Shown piece by piece: positions 34,484 through 44,205 of a stretch of DNA of 64,000 bases. The stretch is from Mucilaginibacter sp. (GTDB lineage: Bacteria; Bacteroidota; Bacteroidia; Sphingobacteriales; Sphingobacteriaceae): the NCBI RefSeq assembly GCF_025362475.1, contig NZ_JANYGH010000031.1, forward strand, positions 1 to 64,000, in the 5' to 3' direction. Each line of letters begins with the position of its first letter. Positions within the stretch are counted from its first letter, which is position 1. The position numbers were made by a program, and so were the translations under genes. Below the pieces are notes generated by a model. That model was given only the letters and a program-made list of their open reading frames with translations. It was not told the DNA's origin and did not search any database.

Positions 34484-35407
34484 TTACTTGGTGTTTGATG
34501 CTTTAAGTATACTAATATCTTTTGTTGCCAATAATTGCCTGTAATTAATCATCCGGAACTTTTTTCCTTCCATACTCCTGAACTCTGGCGATAGCAACAT
34601 ATTCAGTTCGGTTTGGCGGTGCAGGCTGGTTAAGGGTTTGCCATCTTTGGCGTTCATCATATTGCTGTTCATATCTACCAAAGCATCCATTTCGGGGCTG
34701 GGCGTAGCGGTATGGATCACAACCAGGTTTGGCCTTTCGGGGTTCAATTTATTGCTCACATAATCCAGGAAAATTTTCTTTTTGGTGGCGATGGGTTCGC
34801 CCCACATTTCCATATAGGTTTCACCAAAATAGGTAACACTGCTTAATGTTGATATTGCTAAATTGTATTTATGGGCCAATTTTTCTGTAAGCGCGCGTAG
34901 CTCGGGGGTTGACAATGCGATCCCCATGTGCGGATCTATGTAGCTTATTTTCAATCCAGAGGCTAAGGCCCTTTCAATCTGCGCCGATAATTCAGTTTCA
35001 ACCTCATCCAGTTTATAACCACTTTTTGCAAACGCCGATGTGGAATGCGGAAAGTAGCCTACTTCATCAACCAAACTGGGTACAGCAGTGCGGCCGGTAA
35101 CCGGTCCCCAGCGGTAATTTTTCCATTCGGATGTGAGTGTTAAATGCACTCCTACGCTTACGTTGGGGTATTTTTTCAATATCTCCACCGCCTCCTGGTA
35201 CCATGGGCAGGCAAACTGAAGAGACACAGAAAATGGCAAACCTGTTTTGGCCACCTTTTCGGCAGCCATGTTTACAGAATGGTTCATCCCTATATCATCA
35301 AGCCTGATCAATAATTGGGGTAATTTATTGGCTTTTTGAGCCATTAAAGGGTTTACGTGTGTAAGTATTATCAGCAGGAATAAGTAAAAGGCAGATTTGG
35401 TTTTCAT
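34484..35407 (-). CDS. Exported YdjC/ChbG-type carbohydrate deacetylase
   Basis: A 307-residue protein with a signal peptide (AFYLFLLIILTHVNPLMAQ). Metal-site residues of the family are visible: LLIRLDDIGMNHSVN (Asp), VSVGVHLTLTSEW (His) and ISYIDPHMGIA (His). In known members (ChbG/HpnK) this site removes acetyl groups from amino sugars or related substrates. An exported form suggests work on extracellular or cell-wall glycan. Substrate and partners are unknown; no glycan genes adjoin it. Confidence 0.82.
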   Translation of the reverse strand: MKTKSAFYLFLLIILTHVNPLMAQKANKLPQLLIRLDDIGMNHSVNMAAEKVAKTGLPFSVSLQFACPWYQEAVEILKKYPNVSVGVHLTLTSEWKNYRWGPVTGRTAVPSLVDEVGYFPHSTSAFAKSGYKLDEVETELSAQIERALASGLKISYIDPHMGIALSTPELRALTEKLAHKYNLAISTLSSVTYFGETYMEMWGEPIATKKKIFLDYVSNKLNPERPNLVVIHTATPSPEMDALVDMNSNMMNAKDGKPLTSLHRQTELNMLLSPEFRSMEGKKFRMINYRQLLATKDISILKASNTK

Positions 35408-35576
35408 ACAAGCAGCACGTTTATTATTTTGGTAATGAATAAGTAAATCTAATTTTGAATATCAATTTTGGTATTTATCTTTTGAGTTTTGCTCTATTTA
35501 AACTTTCCCATTCTAAATCCATCCCTTCAAGACTATTAACAACAGGTCATTATAAGTTTCAACTATTTACATGGAT

Positions 35577-38500
35577 TTAATTAGGGATAACAAACCAAAA
35601 AGTTGATCCTTTGCCTACTTCACTGTCCACATAAATATGGCCGCGGTGTTGTTTAATGATCTCGGCAGAAATAAACAGCCCTAACCCTAAACCGGCATAC
35701 CTTTGAGATATTTCATCAACACGATAAAACCTATCAAATAATAAAGGTATTTTTTCAGCTCGTATACCAATGCCAAAATCTGTAATGGCAATTTTAATAC
35801 CCTCTGCTGTTTTTTCGGCTTTGATAATCACTTTATCCCTATCGGGAGAATACTTAATAGCGTTAGAAATCAAATTAATAACAACTTGTTCCAAACGATT
35901 CCTATCAGCTCTGATTTTGATATTGGGATCACCCTCAAAAATAATCTGGTGCTTTGTTGAACCTGTTTGTAATTCTTCCTTGCACTCATCCAACAATTCG
36001 CCAAGGTTAAAATTCGTTTTCTTCAATTCCAATTTGCCCGCCTGAATCTGGGTGACATCCAGTAGATCCTTAATCAATTCGGTGAGTTTATCAATCTGCT
36101 TATTGGCTTTTTGTACAAAAGCGTGTAAGGATTTCATTTCCTCATTTTTGATGGTCGTGCGCTCAATAATTTGAAGTATCGCTTTAAGACTGGTCACCGG
36201 AGTTTTTAATTCATGACTGGCAATGCTTATAAATTCATCTTTTTTATTTAATAATTCCAGTGTGGCTTCATCAATCAGTTTTTGGCCGGTAATATCCAAC
36301 AAAGTACCAATGAAACGAATAGCGATTCCCTCGTCGTTAAAATATGCCCTGCCTTTTGCCTTAAGCCATTTTATTTTTTGTTGTATTGCGATAGTCCTGA
36401 ACTCAATATCAAACGCTTCGCAATGCTGATCACTGAGGGTATCCTTAATGCTATCCTCCACGCGGATCAAATCCTCGGGATGTACCTTTTCAAAAAACGA
36501 AGCAATATCAACTCTGCTTGTTGGTAATAAACCAAATATTTCTTTGCAACGCTTATCCCAAATCAATTCTTTTGTTTGCGGATGATAGTCCCAGGTACCC
36601 AGACCTGCAGAATCAACCGCAAACTTTAACCGTTCTTTGCTTTCGTTTAACAAGCGTTCAACTTCGACCAAACCTTGTTCTATTTTTCTTTTATCAGTAA
36701 TATCTTCAATTGCAAGTAAAATGAGCTGTTCGCCATTAACATTATCAATTTGCCGGGCATTAAGGCACATGAAACGTTTTCCTATCGTAGGAAATACTTG
36801 CTCAACCTCAAAATCTTCCAGTTCCTTTTTTTCGGGAAGTATATTTTCAAGTAACTCTCTAAGTTCGGGTATATCCCATTGATGATTCCCGAGTTCATAT
36901 AGGTAATATCCTTCTGTTTGTTTTTCAGTGAATCTGAATTTTTGATAAAATCCACTTGTAGCACGTTTAATACGTAGATCGCTATCTAAAATAAGCAATG
37001 GATCACGAATGGTTTTTACAATCCCTTCAGTATACATACGCGCATTGTTCAACTGATCATTCCTATCCAATAACTCCTTATTTACAATCATTATCTCCTC
37101 ATTGGTGCTTTGCAATTCCTCTTTTGAGGTTTCCAGCTCCTCGTTCAGGCTTTGTAACTCTTCGCTCCCGGATAGCAACTCTTCATTGGCGCTTTGTAGT
37201 TCCTCATTAGCAGTTTCCTGCTCCTCTGTAATGGCGCGCATATCGGCACGTGCCTGTATCAGTTCTTTCTCCAGTTGTTCAATACGCAAATCGCTTTCGT
37301 CGTAAGTTACACTGGCACGGCCGGGATTCACCTCATCCGGCACATGTTGTATTCCCGTTGATGAAGCATTTTGAAAAACTATTAGATAATAAGGTTCAAA
37401 AGTATCTTTAAGCGGAATGGCCTGTAGATTTACAAAATGTTGTAAGTTGTTAACTTTAAAAAACACCGCGAATTTATGGGCTGGCAGGGCTGTTTTTTTT
37501 GCCACATGTAAAATATTTCGCAATTCAAATGACAGGCCTTCACGTGCCATTTTTAGCAGGTTAAAGCTGGGCTTACCCATAGGCGGCACAAGCCATGTTT
37601 CGGTAGGCCCCCTAAATTGTATAATGTCAAATTTGTCATTTATCAAAACAGAAGCCGGCATAAAGCTTACCAGCATGGTTTCGTCGGCTACCTTAAAAAC
37701 ATCTTTATCGGTGCTTTCCTTTTGTACACTTTTATCTATCTCTCTAAAACTTTGTTCCCGGCCGGGCGAGTTTACCGCCATAAACCTACCTATTGGCCCC
37801 TTCCGGGTGTAAATTTTCTCGGCACTGTTGGCAACCTTAAAAATATCAGTATTGGTACCAATGGTTTCTGATTTACCCAGCATCAGGTATCCATTTTCGT
37901 TTAAAGCATAATGAAAGGTAGATAAAGCCCTTTTTTGCAAAACAGGTTCCAGGTAAATCATCACATTACGGCAACTTACCAAATCAATCTTTGAAAACGG
38001 CGGATCTTTAAGCAGGTTATGGTTAGCAAATACACACATATCCCTGATGGTTTTACTTACCTGGTAGGTTCCATCCTGCTTCACAAAAAATTGTTGCAGC
38101 CTGGATAAAGAAACACCCTCTAACTCAGCTTGCCGGTAAATACCTGTACGGGCTTTTGCAATAGCGGTTTCAGAAATATCAGTGGCAAATATCTGAATTT
38201 TCATGGCGGCGGCTTTATCCCCAAGCTGCTCCTGTAAACAAATGGCCATTGAATAGGCTTCTTCGCCTGTGGCGCATCCGGCAATCCAGATTCTTATAGA
38301 ATCACCACCTGTTTTTTTGCTAAGCAATGCAGGCAGTATATCACTGCACAAAACCTCAAAGCTTTGAGTATCCCTAAAGAAATGAGTAACCGAGATGAGC
38401 ATATCGTTATATAAAGCATCCTGCTCATTCTTGTTTTCGCGAAGGAAACTAAGGTAATTAGATGGCTGCTCCAGTTTGTTTAATGCCATTCGCCTTATTA

Positions 38501-39239
38501 TACGGCGTTTTAAGGTACTTTGCTTGTAATAAGTAAAATCTACCCCTCGCCTAACACGCAACACGGTAAGTATTTGCTTAAATGTTTCGTTATCCTGCTC
38601 GGGAATTGTATCAGCAATTTCCAAACCGGAGTAATCTGTATGAAAAGGATGATTCATGGATATCAGCTGCTCGGCAATTTTCTGTGGTGGTAACACAAAA
38701 TCAACAACACCGGCTTTAATCGCACTTTTTGGCATGCTATCAAACTCGGCAGAGCCTTCATCCTGCGCAAAGGTTAGGCCACCATATGATTTAATGACCT
38801 GCAAACCAAGGGTGCCATCGGTTAAAGCACCTGACAATATAATACCCACAGCATAACTTTGATGTATCATGCCTAACGAAGAAAAGAAGAGATCAATCGT
38901 ATTACTTTTTACATGCTTTTTTTCTATCGGAGTCAACTTAAGCACGCCATCTATTGCTGTTACTACTTTATTTGAAGGAATAATATAAAGGTGATCTTGT
39001 TCCAGGTGAACATTATCAGTGATTTGCTGAACAGGGAATGGCGTTACTTTTTGTAATATCTCTGGTAAAATGCTGTCATGGTCTGGGCTAAGATGCTGAA
39101 TAAACACATAGGCCATGCCAGATTTAGCCGGCAAAGCTTTTAAAAAAGCTTTTACAGCATCTAAACCGCCGGCTGATGCACCAATACCAACAACCGGAAA
39201 TTGCACTGATTGAATATTTTCTTTAATTACTTTTCCCAT
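35577..39239 (-). CDS. CheB-CheR-PAS-histidine kinase fusion
   Basis: A 1220-residue cytoplasmic signalling protein. Residues about 10-195 are a CheB methylesterase domain (VGIGASAGGLDAVKAF with Ser22, FIQHLSPDHDS, LSGALTDGTLG). About 210-480 is a CheR methyltransferase (YKQSTLKRRIIRRM, WIAGCATGEEAYSMA, VSCRNVMIYL). A PAS-like part and a Gln/Glu-rich coiled coil (about 650-740; EELQSANEELLSGSEELQ) follow, then two PAS domains (about 745-1000). HisKA has SIASHELKTPVTSL, and the ATPase has NLISNAIKYSPD and YAGLGLGLFIS. No receiver is present. No chemotaxis receptor genes are in the window, so it may act in a signalling role other than taxis. Confidence 0.93.
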   Translation of the reverse strand: MGKVIKENIQSVQFPVVGIGASAGGLDAVKAFLKALPAKSGMAYVFIQHLSPDHDSILPEILQKVTPFPVQQITDNVHLEQDHLYIIPSNKVVTAIDGVLKLTPIEKKHVKSNTIDLFFSSLGMIHQSYAVGIILSGALTDGTLGLQVIKSYGGLTFAQDEGSAEFDSMPKSAIKAGVVDFVLPPQKIAEQLISMNHPFHTDYSGLEIADTIPEQDNETFKQILTVLRVRRGVDFTYYKQSTLKRRIIRRMALNKLEQPSNYLSFLRENKNEQDALYNDMLISVTHFFRDTQSFEVLCSDILPALLSKKTGGDSIRIWIAGCATGEEAYSMAICLQEQLGDKAAAMKIQIFATDISETAIAKARTGIYRQAELEGVSLSRLQQFFVKQDGTYQVSKTIRDMCVFANHNLLKDPPFSKIDLVSCRNVMIYLEPVLQKRALSTFHYALNENGYLMLGKSETIGTNTDIFKVANSAEKIYTRKGPIGRFMAVNSPGREQSFREIDKSVQKESTDKDVFKVADETMLVSFMPASVLINDKFDIIQFRGPTETWLVPPMGKPSFNLLKMAREGLSFELRNILHVAKKTALPAHKFAVFFKVNNLQHFVNLQAIPLKDTFEPYYLIVFQNASSTGIQHVPDEVNPGRASVTYDESDLRIEQLEKELIQARADMRAITEEQETANEELQSANEELLSGSEELQSLNEELETSKEELQSTNEEIMIVNKELLDRNDQLNNARMYTEGIVKTIRDPLLILDSDLRIKRATSGFYQKFRFTEKQTEGYYLYELGNHQWDIPELRELLENILPEKKELEDFEVEQVFPTIGKRFMCLNARQIDNVNGEQLILLAIEDITDKRKIEQGLVEVERLLNESKERLKFAVDSAGLGTWDYHPQTKELIWDKRCKEIFGLLPTSRVDIASFFEKVHPEDLIRVEDSIKDTLSDQHCEAFDIEFRTIAIQQKIKWLKAKGRAYFNDEGIAIRFIGTLLDITGQKLIDEATLELLNKKDEFISIASHELKTPVTSLKAILQIIERTTIKNEEMKSLHAFVQKANKQIDKLTELIKDLLDVTQIQAGKLELKKTNFNLGELLDECKEELQTGSTKHQIIFEGDPNIKIRADRNRLEQVVINLISNAIKYSPDRDKVIIKAEKTAEGIKIAITDFGIGIRAEKIPLLFDRFYRVDEISQRYAGLGLGLFISAEIIKQHRGHIYVDSEVGKGSTFWFVIPN

Positions 39240-39561
39240 TAAAATAGATGGCTTAACCAGCTTGATAAAGCTGCAAAAATTCAGGAATTATCCACAGGGG
39301 GGATTTTCACAACTTTACCTGTAAAAATACATTTTTAGCATCGTAGTGAAAAATAATTAAATTACCATATTGCTTTTTATTATTAGTTAAACAGGTAAGT
39401 AAAATATCTATTTATCAGTATGCTGAGCACCGCAGCTATATGCCCTTTACCGGCCAACCAAAAGATAATATAAAACCATCGGGATTGGTAAAGGCGAGGG
39501 CTTTGCATCCATATTAAATAATATGGCCCTTATCACTAATAATCCGATTATAACCACTCAT
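39240..39561. other. Intergenic stretch with a possible gene remnant
   Basis: 322 bases without an intact gene. It is AT-rich at the kinase side. On the minus strand, 39510-39436 reads GCKALAFTNPDGFILSFGWP then VKGI and a stop, which resembles the end of a glyoxalase/VOC protein, with a stop codon two codons upstream. It is treated as a possible decayed remnant only. Confidence 0.3.
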
Positions 39562-40119
39562 CTACAATTCCTTTATTACTTTACAGGGGTTCCCTACTGC
39601 CACCACATTTGCCGGGATATCTTTTTTTACCACGCTGCCTGCACCAATGGTGGTATTATCGCCAATGGTAACACCCGGGCATACAATTACACCGCCGCCC
39701 AGCCATACATTATTGCCGATGGTTATCGGAGCTGCATATTCGGGGCCTTTTATACGCTCGGCGGCTATTACGGGATGATAGGCTGTGTAAAGCTGCACAT
39801 TGGGGGCCATAAAAACATTGTCGCCCAGCGTTACACGGGCGCAATCCAATATGATGCAATTAAAATTCAGGAAAAGGTTATCTCCGGCAAAAATATTAAA
39901 GCCATAATCGCAGTAAAAGGGCGATTGAATATCAATTGCATTTTTGAAGCCTCCCAACAGTTCCTTTAAAATAGCCCGTTTGGTATCTTTATCATCATAA
40001 CTGGCTGCGTTATATTGGGTAAACAACTTGCGTGCCTTTGAGCGACCGGCAACCAGTTCAGCATCGCCGGCATCATAAAGCTCGCCAGCCACCATTTTTT
40101 CAAGTTCTGTTTTTTGCAT
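39562..40119 (-). CDS. Maltose/galactoside O-acetyltransferase-like protein
   Basis: A cytoplasmic trimeric hexapeptide-repeat acetyltransferase of 185 residues. The N-terminal Mac domain (KTELEKMVAGELYDAGDAEL and KRAILKELLGGF) is followed by a left-handed beta-helix (ILDCARVTLGDNVFMAPNVQ, then PITIGNNVWLGGGVIV and VTIGDNTTIGAGSVV). The catalytic His is in YTAYHP. The acceptor is likely a free sugar; acetyl-CoA is the donor in the family. A single gene, divergent from the DUF2809 gene. Confidence 0.92.
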   Translation of the reverse strand: MQKTELEKMVAGELYDAGDAELVAGRSKARKLFTQYNAASYDDKDTKRAILKELLGGFKNAIDIQSPFYCDYGFNIFAGDNLFLNFNCIILDCARVTLGDNVFMAPNVQLYTAYHPVIAAERIKGPEYAAPITIGNNVWLGGGVIVCPGVTIGDNTTIGAGSVVKKDIPANVVAVGNPCKVIKEL

Positions 40120-40301
40120 ACATAGGTTTATATGGATTAAATATATGATTTATAGATGAACTACATAGACGCCGCGAATTTTACAATGCAAAATCCATTC
40201 ACTCCATCCTATTTTAATTTACATTAATTACATTATGGAGCATTTGCAAATTGAGAATATCTTTATTTACTTTGTATTACAAAGTTCTTTTTCTTTTATA
40301 A

Positions 40302-40679
40302 ATGATGTTTAATAAAACTTACTTCGGATTTACTTTATTCCTACTAACAATAGAAATACTGATAGGAAAATACCTGCATGATAATATCATCAGGCCGTAT
40401 GGCGGCGATTTTTTAGTAGTGATACTCGTCTACTGTTTTGTTAAATCTTTTTTAAATAAAACTGCCCTATCTACAGCATTCGGAGTACTGCTGTTTGCCT
40501 ACGCTGTTGAAATATCACAATACTTTCATATAATCAGTTGGATGGGTTTAATACACTCTAAAATGGCGGCACTGTTATTGGGTACTTCCTTTTCGTGGAC
40601 AGACATATTGTGCTACACATTGGGTATAGGATTGGTTTTTACCGTTGAAAAAACACGGGCAACAATTACATACCGCTAA
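40302..40679 (+). CDS. DUF2809 membrane protein
   Basis: A 125-residue membrane protein with about four helices. The family features include IRPYGGDFLVVILVYCFVKS near residue 30 and FAYAVEISQYFHIISWMGL near 67, with SWTDILCYTLGIG close to the end. The function is unknown. It is 19 bases upstream of the MpaB-like gene and is likely co-transcribed. ATG codons at 40302 and 40305 are both possible. Confidence 0.8.
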   Translation: MMFNKTYFGFTLFLLTIEILIGKYLHDNIIRPYGGDFLVVILVYCFVKSFLNKTALSTAFGVLLFAYAVEISQYFHIISWMGLIHSKMAALLLGTSFSWTDILCYTLGIGLVFTVEKTRATITYR

Positions 40680-40698
40680 ATTATTAAACAATAAAAAC

Positions 40699-41466
40699 AT
40701 GCCATATTTTGTAGGCGAAGATTCAATAGTGCGGAAAATATGGGGAAAGGCTGATACCATTCTTTTTATTTTTGCAGGTGCTGCTGCAGAGTTTGCCTTA
40801 AATAAGGCCGTCGACTGGCTTTATTTTACCGGTCGCCTCCCTGCCGATCCGCTTGGGCGGCTATTCTCTACAGTTGCTTATTCCAGGCAGATCATCTTTT
40901 CTGAAGAGCAGGCAGCCTTACAATCTATTGATAAGATCAACAGCATCCATAAAGGAGTGGAAACCAGCCGCGGGGCACAAATACCTGATTGGGCCTACCG
41001 CGATGTATTGTTTTTACTCATTGATCTCTCCATTCGCTCCTATGAATTACTGGAACGTAAACTTACAGAAGCCGAAAAGGCAGAAACTTTTGATGTTTTT
41101 AATCGGGTAGGCCTGCGCATGCAGCTTGCAGGCTTACCTGCCAACTATGCCGCATACTTGCTCATGCGCCATGAGCACCTGCAGCAAAACCTCGTAAGCG
41201 GCGAATTAACGCTTGATATGTATCGGCAATATAAAAAACACCTCGGCCATGCGCGTTACCTGGTATTAAAACAGGCGCAGTTATTGGTTGTGCCTCCGTT
41301 GGTACGCAAACACCTGTCGTTAGGTAAAATACCATGGTTGCTGGCTGTTATCTGGACTTATAAATTTTTAAGGCTGATTAAAATAGAAACCTTTTTACGC
41401 AATGCCCTGCTGCCCGCAGCTTACAAGGCGCAGATCATTGGTATGGATAGCCCGTTTATTAAATAA
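40699..41466 (+). CDS. MpaB/DUF2236-family oxygenase-like protein
   Basis: A 255-residue protein of the DUF2236 family (mpaB, rubber oxygenase Lcp relatives). Typical features are the start EDSIVRKIWGKADTILFIFAG, LGRLFSTVAYSRQIIFSEEQAA and SIHKGVETSRGAQIPDWAYRDVLFLLIDLSIR. Members bind heme b or are thought to; substrates vary. It is likely co-transcribed with the DUF2809 gene. The frame overlaps that gene's end by an upstream extension to 40645, but the ATG at 40699 fits the family start. The reaction is unknown. Confidence 0.8.
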   Translation: MPYFVGEDSIVRKIWGKADTILFIFAGAAAEFALNKAVDWLYFTGRLPADPLGRLFSTVAYSRQIIFSEEQAALQSIDKINSIHKGVETSRGAQIPDWAYRDVLFLLIDLSIRSYELLERKLTEAEKAETFDVFNRVGLRMQLAGLPANYAAYLLMRHEHLQQNLVSGELTLDMYRQYKKHLGHARYLVLKQAQLLVVPPLVRKHLSLGKIPWLLAVIWTYKFLRLIKIETFLRNALLPAAYKAQIIGMDSPFIK

Positions 41467-41519
41467 ACACGGGATATATCACTTTACCATTCATCGTTCA
41501 AAAGCTAATTTAAAAGCGC

Positions 41520-42461
41520 CTAAATATACGTTTGCACGTCAGGGTCTACCTTTTCCATATAAATTTCGGGCTGGATGATCACAAAATGCACCAGGTTATA
41601 CTCATCCTTTACTATATTTCTGACGCGGGAGATTGCCTCATTAATACCTGCTGTATCCAAATTTTTTTTGAAAGCTATTATGAGCATCAACACAATTTCG
41701 CTTGGTGACTGATAGGTTGACAGGATATGCATTAGTTTTAATACATCCTGGTCTTGCTCTACAATTTCGGTAATCCTTTTTTTAGTAGTGGAGCCTATCC
41801 CCTCACCCATAAGCAGGCTACGGCTTTCGCGGGCTAATATTAACGATACGCAAATGAGTAATATCCCTACCAGCAGCGATGCCAGGCCATCCATGTAATT
41901 AATGTGATAGGTATGGCCAAGGTACATGCAAATAGCCACAATAAATAAACCTATCACGGCGGCGCTATCCTCAAACAAAACCAAAAATGTTGATGGATCT
42001 TTACTTTTGGTGATTGCCTGCCACCAGGTATTGTCTCCCCTTAACTTATCGAACTCCTTCGCAGCTATCACTAACGATGAGCCTTCAAATATCACAGATA
42101 TCCCCAACACAATATAGTTCCACTTCGGAATGCCGAGAACATCCGGGTGAATGATATGATAGATGCCCTGGAACATGGATACTCCACCACCCAGGCCAAA
42201 TATCAATATGGAAACAATGAACGAATAAAAATAGAGTTCCTTCCCGTATCCAAACGGGTGGGTGGCATCAGGCTTTTTCCGGCTTTGCCTCAGCCCGAAA
42301 AGCAATAATACCTGGTTGGCAGTATCAACAACCGAGTGTACGCCTTCGGCTATCATTGCAGCGCTGTTACTAAAAAATCCCGCTATAAATTTTGTTAAAG
42401 CAATAAGCAAATTTGCCGCCAGCGCGCTATGGATAGATTTGTTTGATGATGCCATACCCAT
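41520..42461 (-). CDS. Cation diffusion facilitator (CDF) transporter
   Basis: A metal-proton antiporter of 313 residues. About six helices are seen. The metal site is visible as EGVHSVVDTANQ (HxxxD) in helix two and in GLASLLVGILLI. The loop ATHPFGYGKELYFYSF is typical of the SLC30A9-like subgroup. The C-terminal cytoplasmic domain has VLMLIIAFKKNLDTAGINEAI. The ion may be zinc, iron or manganese. The gene is single. The start may be the Met at 42461 or 42455. Confidence 0.9.
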   Translation of the reverse strand: MGMASSNKSIHSALAANLLIALTKFIAGFFSNSAAMIAEGVHSVVDTANQVLLLFGLRQSRKKPDATHPFGYGKELYFYSFIVSILIFGLGGGVSMFQGIYHIIHPDVLGIPKWNYIVLGISVIFEGSSLVIAAKEFDKLRGDNTWWQAITKSKDPSTFLVLFEDSAAVIGLFIVAICMYLGHTYHINYMDGLASLLVGILLICVSLILARESRSLLMGEGIGSTTKKRITEIVEQDQDVLKLMHILSTYQSPSEIVLMLIIAFKKNLDTAGINEAISRVRNIVKDEYNLVHFVIIQPEIYMEKVDPDVQTYI

Positions 42462-42677
42462 CTAAATGCTTTTACGCTATATATTGTTTGCCTAATGAGT
42501 TTTATGATTAATCATTGGTAAAAAAGCTAACCAGCAACAGAAACTTCACCCACTTATTTTATGCTCCGCACTGATTTATAATAAGATAGGCTACCTCCCT
42601 TTTTATTAATCGAAACAATTTTGGCCATCAAACATTATATTATAAGTTAATTTTTATACAACTTAAAGAAAATTACC

Positions 42678-43052
42678 ATGAAAAATTTAAAGATAATAGC
42701 AGCTGCAATGACGTTATCATTTGTAGGCTCGGTAGTATTTGCCGCCAATCATAATGCAGGTAGTGATTCCAAAAACAACCATCTAACCATCAAAAAAACA
42801 ATTATGGTTACTGATACAATACCTGGAAAAAAGAAGAAAAATCCAAAAATGCCGCCACCTTCTCCAACACCGGTGCCTACGCCAACGGATCCTACTACAC
42901 CAACTCCGGTTCCAACACCTGTGCCAAATCCAAATCCATCGCCAACACCGGTGCCAAGCCCTAACCCGTCGCCCACTCCAACACCTGTGCCAAGTCCAAC
43001 GCCAAATCCAAGCCCCTCACCTACGCCCGTGCCAACCCGTCCTGGTTTATAA
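42678..43052 (+). CDS. Secreted Pro-rich repeat protein
   Basis: A 124-residue exported protein. A signal peptide ([19 protein letters not shown]) is followed by a basic section ([15 protein letters not shown]) and a repeat region from about residue 58 built of PTPVP, PNPSP and PSPTP units. The DNA in the repeat also shows short tandem units (CCAACACCTGTGCCAA). The repeat could be a cell-wall spacer or stalk, but no domain is attached. A strong terminator follows 30 bases later. No family is known. Confidence 0.65.
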   Translation: MKNLKIIAAAMTLSFVGSVVFAANHNAGSDSKNNHLTIKKTIMVTDTIPGKKKKNPKMPPPSPTPVPTPTDPTTPTPVPTPVPNPNPSPTPVPSPNPSPTPTPVPSPTPNPSPSPTPVPTRPGL

Positions 43053-43081
43053 TTGTTTTTTTATAAAACTTCTATAAAAAG

Positions 43082-43116
43082 TAAAGCCCTTCTGTTTTAT
43101 TAACAGAAGGGCTTTA
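43082..43116 (+). terminator. Strong terminator after the Pro-rich gene
   Basis: TAAAGCCCTTCTGTT and AACAGAAGGGCTTTA are perfect 15-bp arms with a 5-base loop. The stem is GC-rich in the middle with A/T ends. It lies between convergent genes and can end both. Confidence 0.85.
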
Positions 43117-43158
43117 TCGTTTAAAAACGACCACTATATTTTTTATCCTGAGAAATTT

Positions 43159-43731
43159 CTATTGATTATTATTGCCGAATGTGTAAGGCAGATTATCGAA
43201 AGTACCTACCAATATCTGTGATATTTCTATAGATACATAATTGCCATCGCTGTCATAATTAACCTTTTTGGCAGTAAACGAATAGGTTCCTGTAATTACT
43301 TTTTTTACAGTATCTATTGCTGTTATGGTAGCCGAGCCTGAACCAGGCTCCACAGTGCCCGTTTGCACAAATACATAATTGCCAGAGGAGTTTTTCTGTT
43401 GCGTGTAATAGGCCATATTTACTTTACTGGTTCCATCTACTTTATAAGTAGCTAATGGAAAACTATTAGTATTGGTACTATTTGGTACATTTAAACTAAA
43501 AACAACCCGTTTTGCAAGCGCAGTACCCGTTACAGAAAAGGTTTTTATTTTTGTAGCATCATCAAAAGAGATACGGGCCGATACCGTATCAGGGTACCAT
43601 TCAACACCATTAATATTTGCAGCCAGGATTTTATCAGATGTGGTAGAAGCAGAAGTAACAACGTCTTTTTTACAGCTTTGAAAATAGGTAGCCGATATAA
43701 GTAACAGAACAATAAGTTGAATTTTCCTCAT
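43159..43731 (-). CDS. Exported lipoprotein, DUF6252-like
   Basis: A 190-residue lipoprotein. The signal peptide ends FQSC (lipobox) followed by KKDVV, typical of Bacteroidota. The mature part starts with a Ser/Thr-rich linker, then ANINGVEWYPDTVSARIS and a beta-rich chain ending in an AITG-TYSFTAKKV-type strand. The INGxxW start and the length resemble the DUF6252 group of secreted proteins. The role is unknown. It is convergent with the Pro-rich gene. Confidence 0.65.
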   Translation of the reverse strand: MRKIQLIVLLLISATYFQSCKKDVVTSASTTSDKILAANINGVEWYPDTVSARISFDDATKIKTFSVTGTALAKRVVFSLNVPNSTNTNSFPLATYKVDGTSKVNMAYYTQQKNSSGNYVFVQTGTVEPGSGSATITAIDTVKKVITGTYSFTAKKVNYDSDGNYVSIEISQILVGTFDNLPYTFGNNNQ

Positions 43732-43917
43732 ATATGAATTTTATGCAAAACATTCGCTTTGCAGATTTTATGCAAATAACGCTCTTTGCAGATTAATAAT
43801 TACAACCAAAGTTAATTTTTTCACATATTTTAACATTCGGCAATTTTAAGCCTGTTAATTTTGAGCTAACATTTATAAAATAAATGGTTTTATTTAAGCA
43901 TATTAGTAGCTTAAATT

Positions 43918-44205
43918 ATGAGTATGATCAACGTAAACGAATATTTTGAAGGGGCTGTAAAATCATTGGCCTACAACAGTGCCGAAGGCCGCAGTACCAT
44001 TGGGGTAATTGAAAAAGGCGAGTATGAATTTGGCACATCCAGCCATGAAACCATGACCGTTATTGAAGGACAACTGGAAGCTTTATTACCGGGCGAACAG
44101 GATTGGCAAACCTACACCGGCGGACAATCATTTGAAGTTGAGGCCAATACCTCATTCAAAGTAAAAACCCATGTGCAGAGCTCCTATCTTTGTAAATACA
44201 GGTAA
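43918..44205 (+). CDS. ppnP: Pyrimidine/purine nucleoside phosphorylase
   Basis: A cupin enzyme of 95 residues (former YaiE/DUF1255) that splits nucleosides with phosphate to bases and ribose-1-phosphate in the cytoplasm. Seen: VNEYFEGAVKSLAYNSAEGR, STIGVIEKGEYEFGTSSHE, MTVIEGQLEALLPGE and the C-terminal SFKVKTHVQSSYLCKY, all as in the family. Two Met codons (43918 and 43924) are close; the first is taken. Confidence 0.93.
   Translation: MSMINVNEYFEGAVKSLAYNSAEGRSTIGVIEKGEYEFGTSSHETMTVIEGQLEALLPGEQDWQTYTGGQSFEVEANTSFKVKTHVQSSYLCKYR

Noticed and set aside
39523..39969. A 148-codon plus-strand frame over the acetyltransferase gene
   Set aside because: It is the reverse of the hexapeptide repeats, whose regular code gives long open shadows.
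42895..43040. Regular repeats that could look like a CRISPR array
   Set aside because: The repeats are in frame, code for Pro-rich units, and have no unique spacers of constant length. No cas gene is near.
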